From contig OZ234493.1 in NCBI GenBank assembly GCA_965153455.1, forward strand, positions 28,386,213-28,450,212: a stretch of 64,000 bases of DNA. Reading direction: 5' to 3'. The notes below the pieces were generated by a model, which was not told the origin of the DNA, ran no database searches, and worked only from the letters and a program-made list of their open reading frames with translations. A program made the translations under genes and the position numbers. Source of the stretch: Sphagnum compactum. Its lineage: Eukaryota > Bryophyta > Sphagnopsida > Sphagnales. This document shows, piece by piece, positions 23,611 through 34,050 of this stretch. Positions within the stretch are counted from its first letter, which is position 1. Every line of letters begins with the position of its first letter.

Positions 23611-23961
23611 TTGGCCTTGCCTACCAAGGCAAGAAGGATATTGTGTTTAGATTCATTATAGAGTATAGTAGCTTTAAGGGATTTTGGCCCCTAGGTAATA
23701 TAATAATAGGTCTATTTTTATATGAGGATGTTTGAAAGATGATATTTTGGCTTGTGTTGAAACTTGAGATTAGTTATTATAGAGTTATAATAATATCTTG
23801 AAGCAGTTTTGAATTCTTTTAGAGGATTTTTTTTTTAAAGATTATATTTTTGCATGGTGAAATATTTGAGTTTCCATAATTCTTTTTTTGCCTTTTAAGA
23901 TACATACCTTTTTAATGGTAAATATGGCAAGGCCACAATGTGACTGACACACACCCCCCTT
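23611..23961. repeat. Dispersed repeat with GGCCTTGCC inverted ends, copy 1
   Basis: It starts TTGGCCTTGCCTACC and ends near GGCAAGGCCACAATGTGACTGACACAC. A second copy lies at 47985-48295 with the same internal order. GGCCTTGCC and GGCAAGGCC form short terminal inverted repeats, and CCTTGCC/GGCAAGG also makes a hairpin at the left edge. Similarity extends past the right inverted repeat, so the exact edge is unclear. It could be a MITE or part of a larger element; no target duplication was found. The Helitron 3' end lies 10 bases to its right. Confidence 0.6.
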
Positions 23962-23974
23962 GTTTCTATACTAG

Positions 23975-24930
23975 TTTGAACCCCGTGCCTAATGCACAAG
24001 TGTGTTATTTCAACAATGTTTGGTTCATGTTTTAGTTTTTTTATAAAAACTTTTTATCTTTTTTATTTTTTATTTTTATGTGTTTTCTGTTATTATTATT
24101 AATTTGTATAATAAAAATAAAGTGTTTCTTTTTCACTTTTGTATATTTGTTTATTTGGATGCAAGTTTGAAGTTTGGAGAAAGAAGACACACCTCATTCT
24201 TTTTCAAGTAGGGTTTTTCTTCATCATCATAAGTTTTATTTTTTCTTATTTTCTACTCTTTATTTGGTTTCTTCTTTTTTGTAATTTTGTAATTTTAAAA
24301 TGATTTTACTGTATTTCCCTTTCCTTGTTTCATTTGTTTCCATTCCTTTTTTATAGTTTTTGTGTTTTTACTTTTTTTGTTTATGTTTGTTTCATGTTTT
24401 AATTTATTCTATTCTTATTTTGTCTATCTTCATTTTTTTTCTATTTTTATGCGTTTATTTATTTATTTATTTATTTATTTTCTTTTCCAAAAAGATTCTA
24501 GTTTTTCTAATATGTTTTATAATAAAAATAATTTAAAAAATCTTTTTTATTTTTGTTTGATTAGATGCAGGTTTGAAGTTTGGAAAAAGAAGACAAACCT
24601 CATTTTTTTTTCAAGTATGGTTTTTTTTCTCTTTCTTTTGCTATTTGTTTTGTATCTTATTTTTTGTCATCTATCTTTTAAGATTACTGTATTTCCCTTT
24701 TTTGTTTCATGTTTAAGTGTTTACAAAAAGTTTCTAATTGTTAAAGTGTTTTCCTGTTTTTATTTTTTAATTTTTTTTCTAGTTTTTTCCCTTTTAAAAA
24801 TATATATTTGTTCTGTTTGGATGGATGACGGGATGGATGACGGACGGATGGATGGAAAGCTTCATTTCATCCTGACGTCTGGATGGAAAACTTCATTTCA
24901 TCCCGAAGCTTCACGACCGCGACGTCGTCA
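23975..24930. repeat. T-rich 3' module of the Helitron family, copy 1
   Basis: This block of about 0.95 kb, T-rich on the plus strand, contains the TTTGGATGCAAGTTTGAAGTTTGGA words twice (near 24150 and 24565) and ends in GATGGATGACGG-type tandem words and GAAGCTTCACGACC. It is repeated at 28882-29850 with high similarity. Hydrophobic open frames within it (near 24362) come from T-rich composition. Confidence 0.75.
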
Positions 24931-25580
24931 TATATATATATAAGATTATTTTTCATTTTTCTATTTTATTATTATTATAAACAAAAAGAAACACCGAAAA
25001 CAAAGAATGAAAAAGAAAATGAAAAGAAAAACACCCCGTCTTCTGTACAGTAAATCTTGGGGTGCCCCCCCTGGGGCCGGGCAAGTTTGTGCCCCGTGCC
25101 TAATGCACAGGTGTGTGTTTAAAATAAATCAAACATGCACCTAAAATTGCTCGGTCTTTGCCGGTCCTAACCCACCCCATTCGGCTTAAATAGACATCCA
25201 TCCCCGTCCGGCTTAAATAGACGGCTGATGGGATGGATGAATTAAAAAATTAAAACTTATATATAAGATTATTTTTCATTTTTCTATTTTATTATTATTA
25301 TTATAAACCAAAAAAAAAACACCGAAAACAGAGAACGAAAAAGAAAATGAAAAGAAAAAAACCACGTCCTCTGTACTATAAATCTTGGGGGTGCTCCCCC
25401 TGGGACCGGGCATGAGGGGGCGGGGGGGGGGGTTATTTATTTCTGCCAGGGTTTTCTTCCTTGTATGATGCCATCTTCCCTATATGACGGGACGGATGGA
25501 TGGACGGGTCGGACGGATGGAGGAAATGTCCGTCCGGCTTAAATAGACAGATGAAATAGCCTAAATTCAGCTCTTGAAAA
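24930..25580. repeat. Repeated Helitron-type subunits with CCCCGTGCCTAATGCAC hairpin
   Basis: Blocks of the order: TA-rich run, TTTTCATTTTTCTATTTTATTATTATT, AAACACCGAAAACAGAGAACG, GTAAATCTTGGGGGTGCC, hairpin word GTGCCTAATGCACAGG (25096-25111), then CCGTCCGGCTTAAATAGAC. Related blocks occur at 28710-28800 and 29930-31090. Each looks like a truncated Helitron 3' end, in which the terminal CTAG reads CAAG. Confidence 0.6.
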
Positions 25581-25610
25581 AAAGTTCCACCACAGAGGTG
25601 GGCCCAACTC

Positions 25611-25633
25611 TCTTTCTCTCTCTCTCTCTCTCA
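25611..25633. repeat. (TC)n microsatellite
   Basis: An uninterrupted CT dinucleotide run within unit 1 of the Helitron array. Confidence 0.9.
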
Positions 25634-25849
25634 TCATCAACAGTGTGTGCATCCTTGCCCGCACGCACACACATATTCTTCGTTATATATACCTATTCAC
25701 TGTAGGCCCGACGAAAAACAAAGCAAGAGAGCCCTAAGAGTGGATGAAGATATGGATGAGTATATTGGATGTAGTGACGAAAGACAGAACGGATGGGATG
25801 GATGAAATGTTCGTCCGGGTGGATGACGGGACAAACGGATTATGGGGAA

Positions 25850-27540
25850 GCTTCATTCGTAATGCACAGGTGTGTGTGTATTTGACGGTAACGATTTTGC
25901 TGGTGTGAAGCTTCAACCCCCAGCTGGTTGCAATAGTTTTCCAGTTCTTTGCTAGTGAGGTCAAATCTGCTGAGATAATCATTGCATCTTCTCGTTGATG
26001 GCAGATAATTAAGAATGGTGATGGAAGAATGGAGATGTGTACTATGCTGTGGACAACTTTCCTGGATATGGTTTGACGCGCTCCTTGGTCCCGGGGTGAA
26101 CCCACTTGAAGATTCACCAATGTGAAGTTGCGGAAAGTTGGGACCGAAGGGCACGCTCCCGACTTCCAACTCTAGAAAGGGGTAGAGGGTCGAGTTGGAA
26201 GCCCCGGGATTAGACTAGGAAGATGGACTAGTAGATCAAGCACGAATCTGCATCCAAAACCAACCACAAATGGGTTAGTTCACATTCGGGAACACCTTTG
26301 GGTGTTGGGACAAGCCACGGGCACTTTGGACTATTTGACTCACCACGGCCCGGACTCGGGGGGGAAGCCACCACCTTCCCCCTTATAGTTATCTCTGCAG
26401 CTCGTCGTGGAGGCTACATCCAAATGGCACATTTTGTTGGGACTCCCGAAATGGAGTCCCGAAATTGTCCCGGCTGGACTCTCGGAACTTTGAACATCCA
26501 TAACTCCCGACTGCAGAGTCCGATCGCGACGAGGTCTGAACCAAAGTTGTAGCCCTTGTCGAGATCTTTCCAACGCCATGTCGCACTCTCAAATCGGATG
26601 TCAGGAAGAGGTCGATTCCTGACTTTTAGTGGTCGGGAGTCAAACTGCCAATTTGACTCCCGGCCCTTCTTTTGCCCATAACTTGGGCTGCAGAAGCCCA
26701 AATGACCAATGCGAGGCCATTTTCGATATTTACGTTTCAAGACCTTTCCAATGACACCAAGAACACCCCAATGCGAGGTGTTTTGGGCCTTGCTGTCGAG
26801 CTCCAAACATTCGGGAGTCCCCGAGGACTCCAAACCTCCAACTTTTCCAAGTGTTGGGCTTCACCCCCACACTTGGACAAAGTGGGGTTGCGACATGGTT
26901 GCCTCTCAGGCCAAAAGCTGGATGAAAATCAGGCAGGTGAACATGTGGATACCCAAGAGCTTTCTACAGACTTCACTCGTTGGAAGGTCCATGCTCTTGC
27001 ATGGTGAGATTGTGTACCTTGCTGAGGGGACAACTTGTTGGCAGTCAGGGTGGAATGTTGAAGCTTATTGTTGATTTCCAGGATGTTTGTGTGAATTGCA
27101 AAGCTTAGATGTGATAGGTAGATGCCAATGTGGAAATCAAAATCAAATGAAAGTGCAAATGCAGTGAAACTCTCATTGAGAAAATTTGGTGGTGGATCAG
27201 AAAGTCATCAGAAAGCCCTGCCTGGGTGCATACACCACTGCATAACATCAAAGAGTAGAAGTCTTCCAAACCTAACCCTAAGAAGAAAAGCCTGATCACC
27301 GATCCAGGATGGTAGACGCTTCTGCACCTGCTACTAAAAGACAGCAAGTTGTTAAGGACAACACCTTCACCCGCCTCAACGTATCGGCCATGGCACCTTC
27401 ATACACCACATCCACACACCAAGAAATCGCAAACAAAAAAACCAAAAAAGAACCTGTCAACCCCAAAAGAAGAGTCCATGCAAAAACTTAGACAGGACAT
27501 GAGCACTGACTCTCTGACTCTCTCTCTCTCTTGCCAGTGA
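25850..27540. other. GC-richer cargo of unknown origin inside the Helitron
   Basis: About 1.7 kb of much higher GC than its surroundings lies between repeat modules. From 26160 to 27000 it has recurring CTCCCGA / GGGAGTC words and 'CATCCATAACTCCCGAC' type sequence, which resembles the untranslated or LTR portions of some plant gypsy elements, but no TG...CA pair was found. On the minus strand at about 25880-26010 a protein-like stretch (DYLSRFDLTSKELENYC) could be a captured exon that I cannot identify. No complete gene is present. Confidence 0.4.
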
Positions 27541-27969
27541 CCATTTTAGTGGGGGATAAACTGGCTGTGGCGCAATGGCCCATGCATGCAGTCAGGAATG
27601 ATTGAGCAAGTTAAGCAAAGTCTAATCTGCGGGTAGCTGGGAGCTCCTTCAGCGCCAGTCAGCACCACGTCGTGAGAAGCTGGTGATGTGTTGCTCTTTG
27701 CGGCTAGCTAGCATGCAACTGCTGATCATATGCTGATTTTAATTTAGAAACATGGGTTGCAATGATTAAATCCATAAAGGGTTCCAAGCTACAGATGAAG
27801 AGCAGCTGAGCACAGAATTTCTATAATTTACCCATCATAATTGCGATCGGACAGATGGACAGACGGATTTTAAACTGATTTTGCTGTATTTTAAAGGTCG
27901 GTAGAGTAAGAAGGAAAACAATCTTCAAATAATCTGCTTCGATGATGCGGGTGTGAAATTTAAAATCAT

Positions 27970-28104
27970 TTCTTCTTACTCTGATCTTGAAGGACCCTTG
28001 TACACCCATCTTGACTCGATCGAAGTCTAAGTTCACTGCTCGAAGAAAATGGTCTGCAGGATTCTTGAGCTTTGGACATGGGAAGCCTGAAGCTGCAAAA
28101 TGCT
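27970..28104 (-). pseudogene. Captured exon fragment of an ABCG (white-brown complex) transporter
   Basis: On the minus strand a consensus-like acceptor (TTTTGGTTGCAG) precedes an open exon translated as HFAASGFPCPKLKNPADHFL and continuing through RAVNLDFDRVKMGVQGSFKIR, and a GTAAGA donor follows. The GFPCP-x4-NP-x-DH-(F/Y)L-x(3)-N-x-DFD pattern is characteristic of the segment after the nucleotide-binding domain in plant ABCG half-size transporters of the ABCG11 type. No neighbouring ABCG exons were seen, so this is a fragment. It lies in the same orientation as the Helitron, as gene capture would produce. Confidence 0.7.
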
Positions 28105-28225
28105 GCAACCAAAAGAAGAAGACACACAGATACATAGAAATCATAAAAAGAAAACCATAAGGAAGGAAAAAATCATCCTCTAACTACTGCGGAAAAAGAA
28201 AAAAAACAAATCCCAGAAATCTCAG

Positions 28226-28710
28226 AAAGTCTCTTGCTACTGCAAAGTGTTCTCTTGTTGCTGCAAAGAAGGTCTCTTGTTGTTGCAAAGAATTCTCTGG
28301 GTGCTGCAAAGAATTCTCTTGTTGCAGCAAAACAAGTCTCTTGCTGCTGCAAAGAAATCTTAGAAATCTCTTGTTGTTGCAAAGAAAGCTTCTTGTTGCT
28401 GCAAAGAATTCTCTTGTTACTGCAAACAAAATTTCTTGCTGCTGCAAACAAAGTCTCTTGCTGCTGCAAACAAAGCCTCTTGCTGTTGCAAAGAAATCTC
28501 AGAAATCTCTTGCTGCTGCAAAGGAAGTCTCTTGTTGCTACAAACAAAATTTCTTGCTGCTGTAAACAAAGTCTCTTGCTGTTGCAAACAAATTCTTTTG
28601 CAGCTGCAAAGAATGCATCTACCTGCTGCAAAGAATTATCTTGTTGCTGAAAAGAAATCTCGGAAACTTCTTGCCGAAGCAAAGACATCATCTCTTGTTG
28701 TTGCTGCAAA
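28226..28710. repeat. Minisatellite of about 22-bp units (CTCTTGTTGCTGCAAAGAA type)
   Basis: About 21 imperfect units of 21-22 bases, each containing CTTG-(C/T)TG-CTGCAAA. Three or four units are lengthened to about 31 bases by AAATCTCAGAAA-type insertions, giving a higher-order pattern. The units lack stop codons in several frames on both strands, which creates long artificial open frames (Gln/Ala/Phe-rich on the minus strand, Leu/Cys-rich on the plus strand). The period is not a multiple of three, so it is not a coding repeat. Confidence 0.85.
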
Positions 28711-28877
28711 GAGATTATTATAAACAAAAAGAAACACCGAAAACAGAGAACGAAAAAGAAAATGAAAAGAAAAAGACCCCGTCCTCTGTATAGTAAATCT
28801 TGGGGCCGGACAAATTTAGGGGAAGCTTCATTCGCACGGCTTCAAGGGAAGCTTCATTGTTCCTTTACTATAGATAA

Positions 28878-29863
28878 CTAGTTTGAACCCGGTGCCTAAT
28901 GCACAGGTGTGTTATTTCAACAATGTTTGGTTCATGTTTTAGTTTTTTTTAAAAACTTTTATCTTTTATATTTTTTGTTTTTATGTGTTTTTTGTTTTTA
29001 TTATTATTTTGTATAATAAAAATAAAGTGTTTCTTTTTCACTTTTGTATTTTTGTTTATTTGGATGCAAGTTTGAAGTTTGGAGAAAGAAGACACACCTC
29101 ATTCTTTTTCAAGTAGGGTTATTCTTCATTATTATAAGTTTTATTTTTCTTATTTTCTACTCTTTATTTGGTTTCTTCTTTTTTGTAATTTTTTTCTTTT
29201 AAAATGATTTTACTGTATTTCCCTTTCCTTGTTTCATTTGTTTTCCATTCCTTTTTTATAGTTTTTGTGTTTTTACTTTTTAATGTTTATGTTTGTTTCA
29301 TGTTTTAATTTTTTCTATTCTTATTTTGTCTATCTTCATTTTTTTCCTTATTTTTATGCGTTTATTTCTTTATTTAGTTTCTATTTTTTTTTCCAAAATT
29401 TTTTTAGTTTTCTAATATGTATTATAATAAAAATAATTAAAAAGAACTTTTTTTTTTGTTTGATTAGATGCAGGTTTGAAGTTTGGAAAAAGAAGACAAA
29501 CCTCATTTTTTTTTCAAGTATGGTTTTTTTTCTCTTTATTTTGCTCTCTGTTTTGTTTCTTATTTTTTGTCATCTATTTTTAAATTTTCTTTTAAGATTA
29601 TTTTACTATATTTCCCTTTTTTGTTTCATGTTTAAGTTTTTACAAAAAGTTTCTAATTGTTAAAGTGTTTTTCTGTTTTTTTTTGGGCTAGTTTTTCCCC
29701 TTTTTAAAATATGTATTTGTTCTGTTTGGATGGATGACGGGACGAATGACGGGATGGATGACGGACGGATGGACGAATGGAAAGCTTCATTTCATCCCGA
29801 CGTCTGGATGGAAAGCTTCATTTCATCCTGAAGCTTCACGACCACGACGTCCTTTACTATATA
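28878..29863 (-). mobile_element. Non-autonomous Helitron, unit 2
   Basis: The 3' end on the minus strand is CTAG at 28878 followed by T, with the hairpin just inside. It lies three bases from the 5' end of unit 1. It consists almost only of the 0.97-kb T-rich 3' module. Its 5' end reads TATATAGTAAAGG instead of TCTATAGTAAAGG, so the terminal C is changed, or the true end is elsewhere. Confidence 0.65.
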
Positions 29864-29866
29864 AAA

Positions 29867-30243
29867 CTAGTTTGAGCCCCGTGCATAATGCACAGGTGTG
29901 TGTATTTAATGGTACATATTTATATATAAGATAATTTTTCATTTTTCTATTTTATTATTATTATTATAAACAAAAAGAAACACTGAATACAGAGAACGAA
30001 AAAGAAAATGAAAAGAAAAACACCCCGTCCTCTGTACAGTAAATCTTGGGGGTGCCCCCCTAGGGCCGGGCAAGTTTGTGCCCTGTGCCTAATGCACAGG
30101 TGTGTGTTTAAAATAAATCAAACATGCACCTAAAACTGCTGGGTCTTTGCCGGTCCTAACCCACCCCATCCGGCTTAAATAGACATCCATCCCCGTCCGG
30201 CTTAAATAGACGGCTGATGGGATGGATGAATTAAAAAATTAAA

Positions 30244-30281
<38 letters not shown>

Positions 30282-31304
30282 ATTATTTTTCATTTTTTAT
30301 TTTTTATTTTTTATTATAAACAAAAAGAAACACCAAAAACAGAGAACGAAAAAAAAATGAAAAGAAAAACACCTCGTCCTCTATACAGTAAATCTTGGGG
30401 GTGCCCCCCCGGGGCCCCGTGCATAATGCACAGGTGTGTGTATTTGACGATACATATATATATATATATAAGATAATTTTTCATTTTTCTATTCTATTAT
30501 TATTATTATAAACAAAAAGAAACACCGAAAACAGAGAACGAAAAAAAAAATGAAAAGAAAAACACCCCGTCCTCTGTATAGTAAATCTTGGGGGTGCCCC
30601 CCCCCTGGGGCCGGGCAAGTTTGTGCCCCGTGCCTAATGCACAGGTGTGTGTTTAAAATAAATCAAACATGCACCTAAAACTGCTGGGTCTTTGCCGGTC
30701 CTAACCCACCCCATCCGGCTTAAATAGACATCCATCCCCGTCCGGCTTAAATCGACGACTGATGGGATGGATGAATTAAAAAATTAAAACTTTATATATA
30801 TATATATATATATATAAGATTATTTTTCATTTTTCTATTTTATTATTATTATTATAAACCAAAAAAAAAACACCGAAAACAGAGAAACGAAAAAGAAAAT
30901 GAAAAGAAAAAGACCACGTCCTCTGTACAGTAAATTTTGGGGGTGCCCCCCCCTGGGGCCGGGCATGAGGGGGCGGGGGAGGTTATTTATTTCTGCCAGG
31001 GTTTTTTTCCCTGTATGATGCCATCTTCCCTGTATGACAGGACGGATGGATGGACGGGTCGGACGGATGGAGGAAATGTCCGTCCGGTCCGTCAGGTGTG
31101 TAAATAAATCAACATTAAATAAAACTGATGTTTTCTTGGGGGTAGAACAGGCACAATTCCATGATGAAAATGCCCAGAGATCTATTTCCAAAATTATTTT
31201 GCAGATTTTACTGGAGTATAATGTCTCTGGGGGGCAGATTAAGAACAAACTGGAGTGGTCTGAATCCGGCTTCAGGGGAAGCTTCATTGTTCCTTTACTA
31301 TAGA
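29867..31304 (-). mobile_element. Non-autonomous Helitron, unit 3
   Basis: On the minus strand the 5' TC lies at 31304 after an A (TCTATAGTAAAGGAACAATG), identical to the unit 1 start for about 30 bases. The 3' end is CTAG at 29867 followed by T. The perfect hairpin arms GTGCAT/ATGCAC are separated by one base. Inside are three further hairpin words (about 30070, 30412, 30623), with blocks like 24930-25580 in between and long TA runs. The unit is 1438 bp. Confidence 0.72.
30245..30280. repeat. (TA)n microsatellite
   Basis: A TA dinucleotide run inside Helitron unit 3; similar shorter runs lie near 30450 and 30792-30815, at the same position in each repeated block. Confidence 0.9.
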
Positions 31305-31759
31305 TAATAATGCTCTCTAGACTCATGTGGTCTCCAGCCCTCTGAAAAAAAAAAACAATGAATTTATCTTCTGGATCCTCCTCCTCCTCCTGACTCCTCT
31401 CCTGACTTTCTTTCTCTGACATTTTAACTCATGACTTTGGTGCCTGGATTCCAACTAAAACACTCATCTTTCACTCTTCAGTCAGTCAAGTCAGTCAGGA
31501 GGAGGAACTCAGGGGTCATGATGTAGGAGTTTAAGTACCTTTCTCTTTGCCTTTTTTGCCTAGTATGTAGTGTGTGAACAAAGTACTTTCTGTTGGGTGT
31601 CAGCTTATTTAGGTCTTAGCCTGCTGCAGCATTTTGTTGTGGACTTGACTTGTTGTCTGTCACTCCTGGAATTCAGTTTTCCTTCTTCTTCTTCTTCTTA
31701 TAACATTTGTAACCCAAAAAACCTTATCACCATAATAGTTCAATAACAGATTCAACAAA

Positions 31760-31786
31760 ATAATAATAATAATAATAATAATAAAT
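31760..31786. repeat. (TAA)n microsatellite
   Basis: Nine consecutive TAA-type units. Confidence 0.9.
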
Positions 31787-33407
31787 TAAATTTTTTTATA
31801 AAAAAATTTTGTGAAGGAAAATGAAGCATCAGTTGGGGAATATTATGGGAATATATATTTTTCTCAAAAATGAAATCTTCAAAAATTAAATAATATCATT
31901 CGGCAGAGACCCTGGTGAGCTCTGGCTATTCAATTAAGGTAGGTATTATTACTATATTACTACCACAATGGGGTTTGGCATGTCGGATTTCTCGCTCGAG
32001 CTGAAAAAAATTTCAAGAATTTGAGAAAATAAATTAAAAAATTAGGCTGTCATTGCAAGTTTGATTGATCTCTTTGTTTTTTTGGTTGCTTTTTTTCTGG
32101 ACACGCATTTCTTTTAGTGATTATAAGAAAGCCAAATCACAGCTGACAGGTTATGGTAAGTTACTAGTTAGCAGAGATCATGTCAGACCGAGTGCTGCAA
32201 GGGTTTAGGGTTTTAGGGTTTACATACTTGCAAGGTGATAGATAATATGACCTCATTAGGAGTGTATGTATGCATAGTAGTAGTATACCATGATGCCCTC
32301 TCAAGTGTTATCTTCGTTTGGGGATCATAACCAGCCGTACGGAGATTCACTTCGGAAACTCTCGACTAAAGATCTAGAAAATAATGTTGAAAATTTCCCG
32401 ATTGAACAAAATGGGTTTTGAATCAGGCCCCTTGGCTTTTAGACGACTTTATATCAAGACCATACTTCGGAGCAGAAATAAAATGGCTTTTAATTCTTTC
32501 GGGTGGGTAGTAGGTATATAAATTTGGCTTCAACTTCACCCAAGGGTGAGCTCACCCTAGACCATTGAGACCATTTTGGATTGGATCGTGTTTTAGGAAA
32601 ATCAATCGGGTTTTGAACAATTTTTACACAACCGTTTGAAGCGTTATTCGAAGTATTCGTTGTTCCCCTCCTCCTTTTGATTTCAAACGTTTTCTTTCTC
32701 CCTTGCAAATTGGGCGCATGGGGGGTCTTTCTTTTGGGGGAGAACGACCCCATATTCGAAGTGCTTCCATCGTCGTCATCCGTAACCAGTATATTTTCAT
32801 GTGTGACTGACTAAGCTTACTGGCCGGCCAGCTTGAGTTATTACTATTTACTTACTTCGTGTGGATATTTTGGCAGAGTGTATATATATATACATACTTA
32901 TTTGTAGGTTCACATGCTAACCATCATGGCGTTTCAAACGTGCTTGAAATTCTGCTTTGTTACGCCTCTGGAGTTATGAAGGAGCTGTAAGCATGTGATG
33001 AGTTATGAGATGGGAAAATTTTGGGATTACACCCCTCTCCCCCATGAAGAAATGGATTTTGGAGAAAAATGTGGATTTTTTTTTTCAATGTAAAATGTTA
33101 AAGTTTTTTTTTTTGGGTCACTTTGGGAAAAAAAATTTTTGGAGAGAAAACACAATTTGTTTGGATTTTATTTAGCAAGGGATTAATTATCATCCCGGGA
33201 AGTCTAAAGGCATGGAAAGATGAACACAATGACCGCATCACTTGGGGCAGGGGTGGGGAATTTGGGCGTTGGTAACCTAACATCAATGTATATTTCATAT
33301 ATGCTGATTCAAAAGATGACTAAAAACAAACGGTTTAAAAAAAAATCAAGGAATGTGTTGTTGATATTGTGTATCGTGATCAGTACGAAGGCTCGTAGGT
33401 CATGAGC

Positions 33408-33496
33408 ATTCCTAAATAAGGTGGCCTAAGTGGGTGGTGTACATCCCTGAAATAAGGCCTAAGTGGGTGGGGGGACATCCCTGAAATAAGGGGTCT
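33408..33496. repeat. Short tandem repeat of about 37 bases
   Basis: Two and a half imperfect units of the type AAATAAGG-GGCCTAAGTGGGTGG-ACATCCCTG, the third breaking down near 33490. Confidence 0.75.
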
Positions 33497-34050
33497 AGGA
33501 CTATGCGTGGTTGGGGGTGCATTCCCCAAATGCAAGGCCAAACTCAGCTACAGCTACCATCTCCTCGTCCTAGGTCCATTCTTTTCAGCAATGTCCTTCC
33601 TTACTCTGCACTTTTTGGCCCCTAGTTTGACCCTCTGAATCCCCCTTTCATCCCAAGCTTGTGTAAATGTAACGTGAGGAGATAGATTTTGGTACCGTGT
33701 TACGAAACTGGGTATCAGTTCAGAAGATTTTGCCAGGATCTTGTTCTGACAAAGGCTCAATTTAATGAATATAATATGAGCCAGCAGTTCGAGGCACAGG
33801 TTAGGCCGCCTGTTCTCTTTCCTCTGCGCTGTTTTCATCCTGTCTTCTCATTTGGTCCCCTGATTCGTCCTCTATGCCTGGTTCCATCCTGACGTTTTCC
33901 GTTTCGCCCCCTATTCCGCGAAACAAGGGCCCAGTAGCCCCAGTTTTTGGGGTACTTTACGGATCACCCTAATATTTAAAACCACATACTTTTTAATAAA
34001 AAAAACCCGGGATTTTGCTAACTTATGAATTACAGACGTATTATTGAACT

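Larger units (their letters stand above)
23971..28874 (-). mobile_element. Non-autonomous Helitron, unit 1
   Basis: On the minus strand it begins with TC at 28874 (TCTATAGTAAAGG...) after an A, and ends with a hairpin (CCTGTGC/GCACGGGG type) 10 bases before CTAG at 23971, followed by T. These are the diagnostic Helitron features: insertion between A and T, no target duplication, 5' TC and 3' hairpin plus CTRR. The 3'-terminal 960 bp (23971-24930) is shared with unit 2. No Rep or helicase gene is present, so it depends on an autonomous partner. It carries a captured ABCG exon, a minisatellite and GC-rich sequence of unknown origin. Confidence 0.75.
31305..34050. other. Intergenic DNA, no gene seen
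   Basis: Mixed-composition sequence after the Helitron edge. It has a (TAA)n microsatellite at 31760-31786, a telo-box-like GGTTTAGGGTTTTAGGGTTTA near 32204, and a short tandem repeat at 33408-33496. Open frames near 32490, 33098 and 33554 lack protein-like features. Confidence 0.55.

Noticed and set aside
23611-23961. Solo LTR interpretation of the GGCCTTGCC repeat
   Set aside because: TG...CA ends are not shared by both copies, and no 5-bp target duplication was found at either.
24362-24943. 193-codon hydrophobic frame (and its relative at 29265-29663)
   Set aside because: The Phe/Leu-rich translation comes from T-rich Helitron sequence; both copies have diverged without preserving the frame.
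28226-28710. CRISPR-like array
   Set aside because: Units are contiguous imperfect repeats without unique spacers, in a plant nuclear sequence.
28173-28727. 184-codon Gln/Phe/Ala-rich frame on the minus strand and Leu/Cys-rich frames on the plus strand
   Set aside because: These are artefacts of a stop-poor minisatellite whose 22-base period shifts the frame with every unit.
30835-31422. 195-codon frame on the minus strand
   Set aside because: It crosses the Helitron edge and repeat modules; no conserved protein features except a possible captured fragment read on the other strand.
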